The notes under the pieces are model-generated. The model was not told the DNA's origin and made no database searches. It worked only from the letters and a program-made list of their open reading frames with translations. From a bacterium (GTDB taxonomy: Bacteria > Spirochaetota > Leptospiria > Leptospirales > Leptonemataceae): a stretch of 64,000 nt of DNA. Below, piece by piece: positions 7,572 through 16,900 of this stretch. The stretch lies in NCBI GenBank assembly GCA_024742665.1, contig JANSYA010000006.1, positions 124,001 to 188,000 on the forward strand, read 5' to 3'. Numbering within the stretch: position 1 is the stretch's first letter; every line of letters starts with the position of its first letter. Made by a program: the position numbers and the translations under genes.

Positions 7572-10500
7572 ATGAAAACGGATATCTCGCGGAATACCTT
7601 CGATTCACGGAATCGCTACAGCGGGGTGCGGCAACAGCAGGGCCGCATCCTCACCGACTCCGATTGGAATGAGCAGCTCGATACGAGTACCTATCTCCGG
7701 CAGACCGCGAACCGGGACAGCCTGGGACCGACCGGAGCCCCGGTCGCAAATCCGGGTTTCGCGATCACCGCAGCCGTCGATCCGGAGAACGGCGGCGCTT
7801 CGACGCTGGCGATCGGAGCGGGTCGCCTGTACGTCGAAGGTCTGCTCTGCGAAAATTTCGCTGAACGCCTCTTTCGGGAACAAGCAGATTTACCGGGGGC
7901 TACGCTGCCCGACTCCGACGGCGATTATCTCGTATATATGGAAGCGCGCTCCCGGGCCGTCACCGCTCTCGAAGACTCCGGCATTCGCGAGCCGGCGCTC
8001 GGCGGCGTGGAAACCAGTTCCCGCGAACAAACAATCACTCAGATCAAATTAGCGCCGCTGGCACCGCCGGCCTCCGGCGAATATTCAGCTCGCAGCCGAC
8101 CGCCGGAGTGGGACGCACTCATCAACGCGCCGCGCGGACGACTCACAGCGCGCACCGTCGCCGACGGTGTGCCGGCCAACCCCTGCGATCTCGCGGCCCG
8201 GGGCGGCTACACCGGCACCGACAATCGGCTCTATCGCGTCGAAATTCATCGCGGCGGAACGCCAGGTGTCGCCACCTACAAGTGGTCTCGCGATAACGCG
8301 AGCCTGGCAGTGGAGTGGCTTTCGCAGCCTTCGCCGGATACGCTGCAAATTCGCGCGCGCGGGCGCGATCGCGAACAGAGCTTTCTGCCGGGCCAGTGGA
8401 TTGAAATCAACGACGAAGGTCTGGAATTCGAAAACCGTCCGGGCACTCTGGCCCGCATTGCCCAGGTCGACGACCAGAGCATCACCATCGATCCCGACAG
8501 CCTGATTCATTTCGATTCCGGCGTGACCGCGCTGGACATTGACGACTTCAGCCGCGGCGTGCGGCGCATTCGCCGGTGGGATATGGTCGGTGCCGTAGGC
8601 GAACCCGGCGTGCCGGCCGGCCCGGGCGAAATCTGGATAGCGATCGAGAACGGCCTCGAAGTCGCCTTCGATGCGGACAATACCCGCGTCTATACCGGCG
8701 GCGACTACTGGATGATTCCGGCCCGCGCGGTTTCGCGTAATATCGAATGGCCCTGCGACCCTGAAACGCAAACGCCTCTGGCCATAACGAGCCCGGCGGC
8801 GCCGCGCTTTGCGCGCCTGGCCTTCGTGCAGCGCAGCGCGGGAATCTGGAGCGTGACCGGCGACGCCCGGAGAATTTTGCCCGCGCTCAGCGACGCGAAT
8901 CTAACGCTGGCCGGCGGCGACGGCCAGGCCCTCTTTCCGAATGCGCGCCTCGCGGAAGCCCTGGCCGTTCGTTTCTCTAACGGCGGCGTGCCCGCCCCCG
9001 GCGCGCGCATTCAGTTCAGCGTAAGCGGCGGCGCCGGCACCTTAGAGGCGACGGACGACGCGACGAATACCGGCATGTCAGTCGAAGTTCTAACGGATGC
9101 CCAGGGCCTGGCCTCCGTTTACTGGGACACCGGGGCCGATCGCGACAGTCAGCAGGCGAGCGCCGTCTTTATAGACGACCGCCCGGACTCGCCGACGATC
9201 GGACAGGCACTGGAATCCACGCGCATCTTCTTTCGCGCCCACAAAACTCTGGCGACCGCGACCGAACACAGCCCCCAGGCCATGCCCGATCCCGATGGCG
9301 CCGATCTGATGGCCGGCGTCGACACCGTCGCTCAGGCTCTTGATCGCCTGGGCGAAACCAAAGTCAATCGCGCGGGGGACGTCATCACCGGCGATTTAGA
9401 AATCCAGGGCAATTTTACAGTACGCGGCGACGTCATCGCCCGGGATACCGACCACATGCCCGGCGACGTTTTACTCGGCGACCAGGATGAAGATACGATT
9501 ACGATTCACGGCACGCTCGCTTCGGAACACACGAGCGACGCCTTAGTGATCAACGACGGCGTGCAGATCAACGCCCCGAACGCCGACGAAAGTCCCCTGG
9601 CAGTCAACGCGACGATCCAGGGCTTCGCGGGACGCCTGTATCGCACGGCCATCACCGTCGACAACGCGGCGAATTCGTCGACGCTCTCGAATTACCAGAT
9701 CGCCCTGACCGTCGACACGGCGGCACTGATCGCGGCGGGCAAGCTGCGCACCGACGCGGGGGACCTCCTGTTTACCGACAGCGACGGCTCGACCACGATC
9801 CCCCACTGGATTGAGAGCGGTGCGAATAGCGCAACGACCCGCGTGTGGGTTCGCGTGCCCGAGCTGCCCGGTGCGACAACGCATACGATCTACATGTACT
9901 ACGGCAATCCCGCCAGCGTCACGCCGACCGCTCCCGAATCGGTTTTCGTGCGATCAATCGGCGGCGTGCTGTCCGCGTACAATTTCGACGAAGGCACCGG
10001 CGCGATGATAGCGGATCTGTCCGGCCAGGGCAACGACGGCGTGACAGTCGGCGCGGGAGCCGGCGGCGATCCCGCCTGGACTTCCGGCCGCTTCGACGGC
10101 GCGCTGAATTTTGACGGCGACAACCAGTACGCGAGTCTGCCGGCCTTCTCCGCGCCGACCCAGCTAAATGATTTTACGATTAGCGTCTGGGCAAAATTCG
10201 CGACAGGTCTGCCGGACGGTCGCTACTATCTGCTGGACTTTCGCGGCGACGGCAGCAGCGCCGAAGACAGCTTCGCAATGATCCTGGACTATGTCGGCGG
10301 CCAGGCCGAAGTCCACCACTACCTGGCGTACATCGGGCTGAGCGTGCGCACGGAATACCAGACGCCGATCAGCGACCCGGGCGGGATCTGGACGCAGTTC
10401 GTTTTATTGCGCCGTGGATCCAGCCTGGAGGCGTACGTCAATGGAACTCGCATCGCCGACAATTTCCGGACCGGCAATCCGAACGTTCCGCCGCGCCTGG

Positions 10501-12866
10501 ACCCCGTGAGTCTGGCGAACCCAAAACGACTCGCTTCCGGCAGCACAGGCGCATTTTTCCAGGGCGACCTGGACGACGTCCGCCTGTACAATCGCGCCCT
10601 CGACGCCGCGGAAATCAGCGACATCGCCGCGAACCGCAGCTATGTTTCGCCGGCTCTGCCGGGCGACGAACTCTTGCGACGCTACGCCGTCAGCGATCCG
10701 ACGGCCGCCGCGGGCGTTGAAGAAACGCTGACTGCAAATCAGGGCAGCGTGCTCTATGTTCAGAGCGGCTCCGGCAACGTCGGCGTCGGCACCGATAACC
10801 CTTCCGAAAAGCTGAGCGTCGCCGGCATCATCGAAACGACGAGCGGCGGCATCAAGTTTCCGGACGGTACGATTCAAACGACGGCCGGCGGCGGCTCCGG
10901 CCTAATCTCCGGCGGCGCAAACCTACCGCTCGGCACGATCATCGCCTGGCACCGCGATCTGGACGGCAGCATCCCCGCCCTGCCCGACGGCTGGGCCGAG
11001 TGCGACGGCTCGCCCGTAAATGATCCCGATAGTCCGCTCTTTGGCACAGACCTGCCGAATCTGAACGATCCGCTCCAGGGCTGGAATTCCCAGGGCAGCT
11101 TTTTGCGCGGCGGCACGACGTCAGGAAATTTCGAAAACGACCAGATGCAGGGGCATTTACACGGCGTGTATCCGCATGCGGGAACCCATGACGATGCAAA
11201 TTATCCGATCACAACGGCCGGCGCGGGCGGTGAAGACACGGTTACTACACGGGTCAGCTCCAGCATAACTTCACGCCCACGCAACGACGGTACGCACGGC
11301 AATCCCCGCTACGGTTCCGAAACCCGTCCCGCGAATATGTCGGTCGTCTGGATCATTCGCATCAAAGATGTGGGCGGCGGGGCGGGCGGTCTGTGGTCCA
11401 ACGCGACCGGCGGCATCAACTTCGACGAGGGCAACGTCGGCATCGATAATAACAGCCCACAGGCGAAGCTGCATGTCGGCGGTACGCCAGGCGTGGATGG
11501 CATCTTATTTCCTGACGGAAGTTTACAGACGACGGCAGGCGGCGGCGGGCAGCAACCCGTTGGCACGATCATAGCCTGGCACAAGTCGCTGACCGGCACG
11601 CCCGCTCTGCCCGACGGCTGGGTCGAGTGTAACGGGCAGGTCTTAAACGATCCTCTGAGTCCGTACAACGGCGATACGATTCCAGATTTGAACAATTCGC
11701 AGGACGCGCGTTATTCAAAGGGCAGCTTTCTGCGCGGCGATTTGACGAGCGGGGATTTCGAAGCGGACCAGTTGCAAACGCACCGGCATTTTTGGACGTC
11801 CGAGAACGGGCTGGACAGCCAGATTCTGTGGATCGCCCGCCAGGAAATCGTCGGCGAACCCGCTAACTCCGTCAGCTTCTCCCAGGCTCCCGGCTGGAAC
11901 GCCCGCAACACGATCATCGGCGAAGCGCACAATGCGAACGTCGGCAGCGAAACCCGACCCACGAATATGTCGGTCGTCTGGATCATGAAAGTCCGCGACA
12001 CGGCCCAGATCAACGCGGGGGGCTACGCCCGGATGCTCGATCGTAAATCGCCGGGAACGCCGGGCGGCAATCCCCCGGCCGGCGTTTATACGCGCCGGGA
12101 TCTGAACGAGTTGGAAACGAACATCGCGGGTATTTCACTCACGAATAATCAGTTCGTATTGCCGGCCGGCACCTACCAGGTCCATGCGACCCTGCCCGCT
12201 CATCGCGCCGATCGGAACCGGGCGAAGCTCGTCAACGTAAGCGACGGCGTCGACGTTCTCTTCAGCGCTTCCGCGAACGCGAACAACAGCACGTCCGTCA
12301 GCAACGAAACGACGATTCAGGGGATCTTCACCAGCCTCGCCGAGAAAACCTACGAGTTTCAGCACTACGTGACGACGTCCGGCGAAGGGACGATCTTTGG
12401 CGTAGAAACAAACAGCGGTGACGACGAGGTCTATACCCAGGTGAGTCTATTGAAATTAACGGCGCCGGGTCTACCGCCGCGTCCGCAGGAGATTGGCTTC
12501 GCCGCTCAGGGATTTAATCATGTATCCAGCGGCGCCGCAGTGGTATTGTCGTACTCGAATGTCTATACAAATGCGGGCGACGCCTTCGACGGTACGACTT
12601 TCACCGCTCCGATTGCCGGTCTGTATTCGTTCAGCGTCACCTTTACCGAGGGTCGCGCGGGCAACTACGTGGAACTCGCGCTGCGCATCAACGGAGTCTC
12701 GACTCAGATCGTCGTTGCGAGCCTTGATTCAGCAACTCATGAAACGGCCGCTCTAACGACGACGTACGAGCTGGCAGCTGGAGATACGGTCGACACCCAG
12801 GTATTCAGCGGCAGCGGCGCCGAACGGGCGCTGGATCCGTATTCGTTCAGCGGGCATAAGATCTGA
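7572..12866 (+). CDS. Giant modular tail-fibre/adhesin-like protein, paralogue 1 (DUF6519, LamG, collar, C1q-like)
   Basis: A 1764-residue protein without signal peptide, starting MKTDISRNTFDSRNRYSGV and aligning with the starts of two paralogues in this window. Order: DUF6519-like region (1-400, with QQGR and DSDWNEQ); Big-1/Ig-like domain (about 445-556); helix VAQALDRLGETKVNRAGD; a block (616-641) identical in all three paralogues; DUF2341-like domain (683-795); LamG lectin-like domain (796-1025); fibre linker GNVGVGTDNPSEKL to FPDGTIQTTAGG (1064-1107); collar-like domain (1117-1267); a second linker and collar (1287-1479); a jelly-roll phage-fibre domain (1480-1630); and a C-terminal C1q/TNF-like domain (1641-1764, TFTAPIAGLYSFSVTF). 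Probably a trimeric fibre with a receptor-binding tip. No clear ribosome site precedes the ATG. Its stop abuts the convergent SDR stop. Confidence 0.85.
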   Translation: MKTDISRNTFDSRNRYSGVRQQQGRILTDSDWNEQLDTSTYLRQTANRDSLGPTGAPVANPGFAITAAVDPENGGASTLAIGAGRLYVEGLLCENFAERLFREQADLPGATLPDSDGDYLVYMEARSRAVTALEDSGIREPALGGVETSSREQTITQIKLAPLAPPASGEYSARSRPPEWDALINAPRGRLTARTVADGVPANPCDLAARGGYTGTDNRLYRVEIHRGGTPGVATYKWSRDNASLAVEWLSQPSPDTLQIRARGRDREQSFLPGQWIEINDEGLEFENRPGTLARIAQVDDQSITIDPDSLIHFDSGVTALDIDDFSRGVRRIRRWDMVGAVGEPGVPAGPGEIWIAIENGLEVAFDADNTRVYTGGDYWMIPARAVSRNIEWPCDPETQTPLAITSPAAPRFARLAFVQRSAGIWSVTGDARRILPALSDANLTLAGGDGQALFPNARLAEALAVRFSNGGVPAPGARIQFSVSGGAGTLEATDDATNTGMSVEVLTDAQGLASVYWDTGADRDSQQASAVFIDDRPDSPTIGQALESTRIFFRAHKTLATATEHSPQAMPDPDGADLMAGVDTVAQALDRLGETKVNRAGDVITGDLEIQGNFTVRGDVIARDTDHMPGDVLLGDQDEDTITIHGTLASEHTSDALVINDGVQINAPNADESPLAVNATIQGFAGRLYRTAITVDNAANSSTLSNYQIALTVDTAALIAAGKLRTDAGDLLFTDSDGSTTIPHWIESGANSATTRVWVRVPELPGATTHTIYMYYGNPASVTPTAPESVFVRSIGGVLSAYNFDEGTGAMIADLSGQGNDGVTVGAGAGGDPAWTSGRFDGALNFDGDNQYASLPAFSAPTQLNDFTISVWAKFATGLPDGRYYLLDFRGDGSSAEDSFAMILDYVGGQAEVHHYLAYIGLSVRTEYQTPISDPGGIWTQFVLLRRGSSLEAYVNGTRIADNFRTGNPNVPPRLDPVSLANPKRLASGSTGAFFQGDLDDVRLYNRALDAAEISDIAANRSYVSPALPGDELLRRYAVSDPTAAAGVEETLTANQGSVLYVQSGSGNVGVGTDNPSEKLSVAGIIETTSGGIKFPDGTIQTTAGGGSGLISGGANLPLGTIIAWHRDLDGSIPALPDGWAECDGSPVNDPDSPLFGTDLPNLNDPLQGWNSQGSFLRGGTTSGNFENDQMQGHLHGVYPHAGTHDDANYPITTAGAGGEDTVTTRVSSSITSRPRNDGTHGNPRYGSETRPANMSVVWIIRIKDVGGGAGGLWSNATGGINFDEGNVGIDNNSPQAKLHVGGTPGVDGILFPDGSLQTTAGGGGQQPVGTIIAWHKSLTGTPALPDGWVECNGQVLNDPLSPYNGDTIPDLNNSQDARYSKGSFLRGDLTSGDFEADQLQTHRHFWTSENGLDSQILWIARQEIVGEPANSVSFSQAPGWNARNTIIGEAHNANVGSETRPTNMSVVWIMKVRDTAQINAGGYARMLDRKSPGTPGGNPPAGVYTRRDLNELETNIAGISLTNNQFVLPAGTYQVHATLPAHRADRNRAKLVNVSDGVDVLFSASANANNSTSVSNETTIQGIFTSLAEKTYEFQHYVTTSGEGTIFGVETNSGDDEVYTQVSLLKLTAPGLPPRPQEIGFAAQGFNHVSSGAAVVLSYSNVYTNAGDAFDGTTFTAPIAGLYSFSVTFTEGRAGNYVELALRINGVSTQIVVASLDSATHETAALTTTYELAAGDTVDTQVFSGSGAERALDPYSFSGHKI

Positions 12867-13661
12867 TCAGCGTTTCGCGCCGGTTTTGCGCATCAGCCAG
12901 CGAATCACTCCGGGCATAAAAGGATTCAGCGCGACAGTCGCGGACATCAGCAGCGGCGGCACCACGGTCTTCTTTCGCGAACGAATCGTTTTGACGATCG
13001 TGCGGGCCACCTGTTCGGAAGTCAGCGTCGGATAAAACATATCGACGATGCCCGGAATTCGATCTTCGGCGCCTTCGTTGGTTTCGAAGTACGGCGTGGC
13101 GACCTTGCCCGGCGCCACCATCGACACTTTCACGCCGGTCGTATGCAGGTCTTCGCGCAGGGCGTCGTTGAATCCGCGCAGAGCCCACCGCGCCGAGATA
13201 TAACCGGTCGCACCTGGAAATGCGAAAAAACACGCCGCCGAATTGATGTTGATAATATGCCCCGACTTCCGCGCGATCATTTCCGGTAGAAATGCGCGCG
13301 TCGTAAAAAAGGCGGCGAAGTACGGCGCGTCCATCATTTGTCGGGCTTCTTCCCCGCTCGTTTCGTCGGCGAAAAGCCAGCGGCCGGCGCCCGCGCAATT
13401 AATGATCACGTCCGGCACTCCGACTTCCGTCTTGATCTTCGCCGCCGCGGATTCCACAGCCGCATTATCGGCCGCGTCAACCGGATAGACGTGGCCGGTC
13501 CCGCCGGCTGACGCGATGCGATCCGCCACCTGATCCAATTTATCGCGGCTGCGGGCCTGCAGGATCATTTCGCCGCCTTGTGCAGCCGCGAGCACGGCCG
13601 TGGCCGCCCCGATCCCGCTGGAGGCCCCTGTGATCAGTATTTTCTTTCCACTCAGCTTCAT
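12867..13661 (-). CDS. Short-chain dehydrogenase/reductase with Lys-to-Arg active-site change
   Basis: A 264-residue classical SDR of the dhs-27/YqjQ-like type. It has the NAD(P) motif TGASSGIG (11-18), NCAG (88-91), the catalytic serine S141 in ININSAA and tyrosine Y154 in GYISARWALRG. The residue four after the tyrosine, normally lysine (YxxxK), is R158; the codon read from the DNA is CGG, two changes from AAG. The tail (PFMPGVIRWLMRKTGAKR) is basic and hydrophobic, suggesting membrane contact. It faces the giant gene with no gap: the two stops share the six bases TGATCA at 12864-12869. Substrate unknown; the altered residue leaves activity uncertain. Confidence 0.88.
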   Translation of the reverse strand: MKLSGKKILITGASSGIGAATAVLAAAQGGEMILQARSRDKLDQVADRIASAGGTGHVYPVDAADNAAVESAAAKIKTEVGVPDVIINCAGAGRWLFADETSGEEARQMMDAPYFAAFFTTRAFLPEMIARKSGHIININSAACFFAFPGATGYISARWALRGFNDALREDLHTTGVKVSMVAPGKVATPYFETNEGAEDRIPGIVDMFYPTLTSEQVARTIVKTIRSRKKTVVPPLLMSATVALNPFMPGVIRWLMRKTGAKR

Positions 13662-13990
13662 AGTGTTGCCCCCGTCCGAGAGTCGAGTCCCGGGAGTCTC
13701 CCGCCAATCAATTAATTCGCTTCCGATTGTGAATTTGTTGAATTTTTGTCCGCGACCAGTTGGCCAAATTTAGCATTCAATTCGAAGCGATCTCATTTTT
13801 TGATCAAGATTCACAATTGAAAGAGTATCGCGTAACTATCCGCACGAAAATGTTAAAAAACGCCGACTTTGCGAAATCCAGACACAATCCCCGTTGCAAA
13901 CCAGACTCCATCCTATGTTAGCATGGCATCTGAAATCTAAAACCAGATCGCGCGCTGCCAGCGCGCCGTCTGCGAAAGCGATGTGACCTT
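13662..13990. other. 329-base AT-rich spacer between SDR and second giant gene
   Basis: No gene seen. The centre (about 13710-13860) is much richer in A/T than its surroundings and should hold the divergent promoters. ATTGTGAAT at 13726-13734 and its reverse complement ATTCACAAT at 13809-13817 form a widely spaced inverted pair; TTGATCAA lies at 13800-13807. No strong ribosome-binding site precedes the ATG at 13991. Confidence 0.5.
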
Positions 13991-16900
13991 ATGAACCTGG
14001 ATATTTCTCGCGACAGCCATCAAGCGGACAAAAATTACGAAGGACTGCGCCACCAGCAGGGTCGCGTCATTACCGACGCCGACTGGAACGAGCAGAGCAG
14101 CATCCAGCGCCAGATTCGCGACGTGCTTTCGCAGGACATCGTCGGGCTGACCGGCGCGCCTAAGGCGCGGGCCGGCTTTCAACTCGCCGCGATTACAGAT
14201 CCCGACGGCATGGCGAATCTAAATATCGCCGCGGGCAATATGTACGTAAACGGCGCGCAGGTTCGTCTCAGCGCCGATTCGCTCTTCACCGCGCAGAATC
14301 TATATCCGGGCGCGACGCTTCCCGATAGCGACGGCGATTATCTGGCTTATCTGGACGTCTGGCGCCGCGGCGTTACGGCCCTGGAAGATCCGTACATACG
14401 CGAGATCGCCCTGGGCGGCCCGGAAACCGCCGGCCGCGAACAAATTGTCGCGCAGGTGAAGTTACTACCCCTGGCTTCTGCAGACTACGACGCGGCCAGC
14501 AGACCGGCGGAATGGAACGATCTGATTGATACAAGCGCGGACGGCCGCCTCACGGCGCGCACGGTGCTCGACAGCGGCGATGCGGCGGGTCCCTGCGCGA
14601 TCGGCGAACGGGGCGGCTATACCGGCACCGACAATCGCATGTATCGCGTGGAAATTCACGCGGGCGGCGCGCCCGGAACGGCGACGTACAAATGGTCGCG
14701 CGAAAACGCGGTGCTGACGAGCGAGTGGCTCGCCCTCGACGGCAACGCGCTCACGGTTCGCGCGACGGGCCGCGATCGCGAGCTGAGCTTTGGAGCCGGC
14801 GACTGGATTGAAATCGACGACGAAGGCCTGGAACTCGAAGGTCGGCCCGGAACCCTCGCACGCATCACGGATGTGATCGGCGAGACTCTGTTAATCGACG
14901 TGGATACGCTGCAACACTACGACGGCGCACCCGGCCCGAACGCCCCGGGCGGACGCGCGCTGGATATCGCCGAGTACAGTCGCGGCGTGCGGCGCGTGCG
15001 ACGCTGGAGTATGATCGAAGCATCGGGAGCGATTCCGGTTCCGGCCGGCGCGGCCGAAACCTGGCTTGCGATTGAAAACGGGATCGAAGTGCGTTTCGAT
15101 TTCGATCCGGCCCGCGAATATAAAAGCGGCGATTACTGGATGATTCCGGCCCGATCAATCAACCGTAATATTCAATGGCCCTGCGATGATGCCGGCGATG
15201 CGATGCCCACTGTAAGTCTCGCGCGTCACAACTATGCGCGCCTGGCCTTCGTGCGCCGCGCCGGGGGCGGCTTTACGGTTCAGGCCGACGCGCGCCGAAT
15301 CTTTCCCGCCCTGACCGACGCGCAGCTCGCATACGTCGGCGGCGACGGCCAGGAGTTATTGCCGGGCGTTCAGCTTTCGCAGGCCCTGGCGGTGCGCGTC
15401 CAAACGGTCGGTGGCGAACCAATTCCCGCCGGCTCTGTGCGCTTTCGCGTAATCGCCGGCGGCGGCAGCTTAGAAGCCGCGGGCGACGCGGCGAACAACG
15501 GCACCGAGATCGTCGTAAAGTCCGGCGCGGACGGCCTGGCCCTCGCGCGCTGGACCACCGGCGGCGAAAGCGACGATCCGAATTATCGCGATGATCAAAG
15601 CGTCGAAGCGCATCTCTTAACCGACAGCGGCGCGCCCTTACCGGCCCTTGTACGCTTTCACGCCCACAAAGGTTCGGCCGAAGCCACGGAATATACGCCG
15701 CCGGTTTTGACCGCGCCAAACGGCGACGACCTGATGCTGGGCGTCGAAACGGCGAAGGACGGCCTCGATCGCCTGGCGCAGATCAAAGTCAACAAAGCCG
15801 GCGATACGATGACCGGTTCGCTGCAAATCGACGAAGACTTAGAGGTCAAGGGCACGCTTACGGTTCGCGGCGACGTTATCGCCCGGGACACCGACCACAT
15901 GCCCGGGGACGTACTGCTCGGCGACCAGGACGAAGATACGATTACGATTCACGGCACGGTCAAGTCCGAACACACCGACGGCGTGCTGCGCATCGAAGAC
16001 GGCCTGCGCATTCGCACCGCCGACGAAACCGATACGCCCTTTCAGGTCGACGCCCCCGTCGCGGGACTCGCCGGCCGGCCCTATCGCGCACCGATTACAA
16101 TCGACAACACCGCGGACGCCCAGGCCCTGACGGATCACCAGCTGCTGATCACGATCGATACGGCGGCCCTCGTCGCCGCGGGCAAGCTCAGATCCGACGC
16201 CGCGGATCTGATTTTCACCGATTCCGACGGCACGACGCAGATCCCCCACTGGCTGGAAAGCGGCGCGAATACCGGCGGCACGCGCTACTGGGTCCGCGTG
16301 CCGAATATTCCCGCTTCGGACAGCGCGATCATCTACGCGTATTACGGCAACCCGGACGCCACATCGCAAAGTTCTCCTGACCTGACATTTGCCCGCACGA
16401 TCGGCGGCGTGGCCGGCGCCTGGAAACTCGAAGCCGGCAGCGGCGTGAACGTGCCCGATTTTTCCGGCGCGAACAACACCGGCACGATCAACGGCCCGGC
16501 CGTCTGGTCCGCGGACAATCCGTTCGGCAGCGCGGCTTCCGGCAGCTTGGAATTCAACGGCACGGACAATCATATCCAGCTGCCCGGCGGCAATATCGTC
16601 GGCTCAGGCAACGAAGCATTCACGGCCTCGGCCTGGATCTATCAGACGAAAGACATGAGCGCTCCGGGGGCGCACTACTTTCCGTTTCGTTTTCAACAGG
16701 ACGCGCAGTTCTACATCGCCTTCGATACGAACGGCTCGTCGAATATTCATCCGGCCTTTCGCGGCTCGCAGGCATGGGGGATTCCATACGATCACACGAC
16801 GCCGGCCGCCGCGAACATCTGGCGCCACGTCGCGGTCGTGTACACGGGCGGCGACAAAAATATTCCGACCAGCTTTGTCGTTTATATCGACGGCGTCGCG

